This document shows positions 5,490-6,604 of a stretch of DNA of 6,604 nt, piece by piece. Every line of letters starts with the position of its first letter. The stretch's first letter is position 1. A program made the position numbers and the translations under genes. The notes below the pieces were generated by a model, which was given only the letters and a program-made list of their open reading frames with translations, had not been told where the DNA came from and made no database searches. The DNA is from an uncultured Hyphomicrobiales bacterium (GTDB taxonomy: Bacteria > Pseudomonadota > Alphaproteobacteria > Rhizobiales > Beijerinckiaceae), in the NCBI GenBank assembly GCA_903932565.1, contig CAIZGQ010000752.1, positions 1-6,604 of the forward strand. Reading direction: 5' to 3'.

Positions 5490-6494
5490 ATGACGCCCGC
5501 CGGGCTCGTCGACCCGTTTGGCCGGGCGGTGACTTATATCCGCGTGTCAGTGACGGACCGCTGCGATTTCCGCTGTGTCTATTGCATGTCCGAAGACATG
5601 CACTTCCTCCCCAAGCAGGACCTTTTGTCGCTTGAGGAGCTTGACCGGCTGTGTTCGGCCTTTGTGGCACGCGGCACGCGTAAAATCCGCATCACCGGCG
5701 GCGAGCCGCTGGTGCGGCGGGGCATCATGACGCTGTTCAAGTCGCTCTCGCGGCACCTCGACACAGGCGCGCTGGACGAGATCACGGTCACCACCAATGG
5801 CTCGCAGCTCGCGAAACACGCCCGCGAGCTTTACGCCTGCGGTGTTCGGCGCATCAACGTCTCGCTCGACACGCTGGACCCGGTAAAATTCAAGGCCGTG
5901 ACCCGCTGGGGCGACCTCGCCCGCGTCATGGAGGGCATCGACGCGGCCCAAGCCGCAGGCCTCGCAGTCAAGATCAACGCCGTGGCGCTCAAGGGCGTCA
6001 ACGAGGACGAGATCGAGCATCTCATCACCTGGGCGCACGGCCGGGGCATGGACATCACCTTCATTGAAGTGATGCCGCTCGGTGACGTCGAAGAACAGCG
6101 TGCCGACCAGTACCTGCCGCTGTCGCTGGTGCAAACGCGCCTGATGGAGCGCTTCGATCTCTCCGCCCTGCCCGACCAGACCGGCGGCCCGGCGCGCTAC
6201 ATGCGCGTGCGCGAAACCGGTGGACGTCTGGGCTTCATCACGCCACTCACCCACAATTTCTGCGAAGGCTGCAACCGCGTGCGCGTCACCTGCACCGGCA
6301 CGCTGTACATGTGCTTGGGTCAGGACGACGCGGCTGATTTGCGGGGTCCCCTGCGGGCCTCAGAATCCGACGAGCTCCTGCAGGCGGCGATCACCGACGC
6401 CATCGCCCGCAAGCCCAAGGGCCATGATTTCATCATCGACCGCACGACGCGCCAGCCCGCCGTGGGTCGTCACATGAGCGTGACCGGAGGCTGA
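5490..6494 (+). CDS. moaA: GTP 3',8-cyclase MoaA, molybdenum cofactor biosynthesis
   Basis: A radical-SAM enzyme of 334 residues that converts GTP to (8S)-3',8-cyclo-7,8-dihydroguanosine 5'-triphosphate, which MoaC turns into cyclic pyranopterin monophosphate, the first stage of molybdenum cofactor synthesis in the cytosol. The SAM-binding cluster motif is Cys25-x3-Cys29-x2-Cys32 (RCDFRCVYCM), followed by GGEP at 70-73 and TTNG at 101-104. The second 4Fe-4S cluster that binds GTP is formed by Cys258, Cys261 and Cys275 (FCEGCNRVR, then MCLG). The tail ends in the diagnostic Gly-Gly, so the enzyme looks intact. ATG at 5490 (MTPAGLVDPFG) gives the usual family length but has no clear Shine-Dalgarno. 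An in-frame TTG at 5454, with GAGG six bases upstream, would give 346 residues and may be the true start. No moaC, moaE or mobA is visible in the window. It is transcribed away from the DUF971 gene. Confidence 0.97.
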   Translation: MTPAGLVDPFGRAVTYIRVSVTDRCDFRCVYCMSEDMHFLPKQDLLSLEELDRLCSAFVARGTRKIRITGGEPLVRRGIMTLFKSLSRHLDTGALDEITVTTNGSQLAKHARELYACGVRRINVSLDTLDPVKFKAVTRWGDLARVMEGIDAAQAAGLAVKINAVALKGVNEDEIEHLITWAHGRGMDITFIEVMPLGDVEEQRADQYLPLSLVQTRLMERFDLSALPDQTGGPARYMRVRETGGRLGFITPLTHNFCEGCNRVRVTCTGTLYMCLGQDDAADLRGPLRASESDELLQAAITDAIARKPKGHDFIIDRTTRQPAVGRHMSVTGG

Positions 6495-6604
6495 TCAGGC
6501 AGCCATTGGCGACAGCAGGCCGAGAACGGCTGCCGCCATCAGGATTGCCGCACACAGCCATTGCTCGCGCAAAATGTTGCGCAGCAACGTGGCCATCGCG
6601 CGGG
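6495..6604 (-). CDS. C-terminal end of a probable membrane protein (partial)
   Basis: The minus-strand frame is open from the window edge to a TGA at 6497-6495, giving 36 residues that end in a hydrophobic stretch (LCAAILMAAAVLGLLSPMAA) preceded by a positively charged segment (TLLRNILREQW). This looks like a C-terminal transmembrane helix. An internal ATG (6596-6594) would make a 33-residue protein, but no ribosome site precedes it within the few bases visible, so I favour the end of a longer gene. Its stop directly abuts the moaA stop, as expected for two tightly packed convergent genes. The product cannot be named from this fragment. Confidence 0.5.
   Translation of the reverse strand, partial: RAMATLLRNILREQWLCAAILMAAAVLGLLSPMAA

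Noticed and set aside
5547..6254. 235-codon minus-strand frame inside moaA
   Set aside because: moaA has every diagnostic motif; this is an antisense shadow.

Overview
The window reads as chromosomal DNA from an alphaproteobacterium, probably a member of the Rhizobiales/Hyphomicrobiales. This is inferred from the style of the receptor hairpin tip (ALNAGVEAARAG), the MoaA sequence type, the alphaproteobacterial-looking L,D-transpeptidase, and a REP-like palindromic repeat of a kind common in GC-rich alphaproteobacteria. I cannot name a genus. The right half looks more GC-rich than the AT-richer left leader.

Layout. Positions 1-507 hold no convincing gene but include a plausible sigma-70 promoter for the first gene. 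A small exported helical protein (508-1047) follows and ends at a good intrinsic terminator. A two-TM methyl-accepting chemotaxis protein (1133-3391) comes next; its periplasmic sensor resembles a CZB-like domain that has lost metal ligands. Then come a 108-residue acidic cytosolic protein of unknown function (3625-3951) and a secreted YkuD L,D-transpeptidase (4130-4708). The gap 4709-4917, between convergent genes, is filled by a compound palindromic repeat with at least five hairpins. Beyond it, a DUF971 protein on the minus strand (4918-5301) is divergent from moaA (5490-6494, molybdenum cofactor step 1). At the right edge the C-terminus of a probable membrane protein on the minus strand abuts the moaA stop codon.

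How the genes may work together. The exported protein and the receptor are adjacent and co-directional, and may form a periplasmic accessory/receptor pair, although the terminator between them argues for partly separate transcription. The transpeptidase acts on peptidoglycan independently. DUF971 and moaA share a divergent promoter region; both are linked to metal or cofactor metabolism, but the functional link is inference. I see no phage, transposase, CRISPR, tRNA or rRNA. Most of the window is ordinary core genome. The points most worth a second look are the degenerate sensor domain, the exported protein beside it, and the compound repeat.
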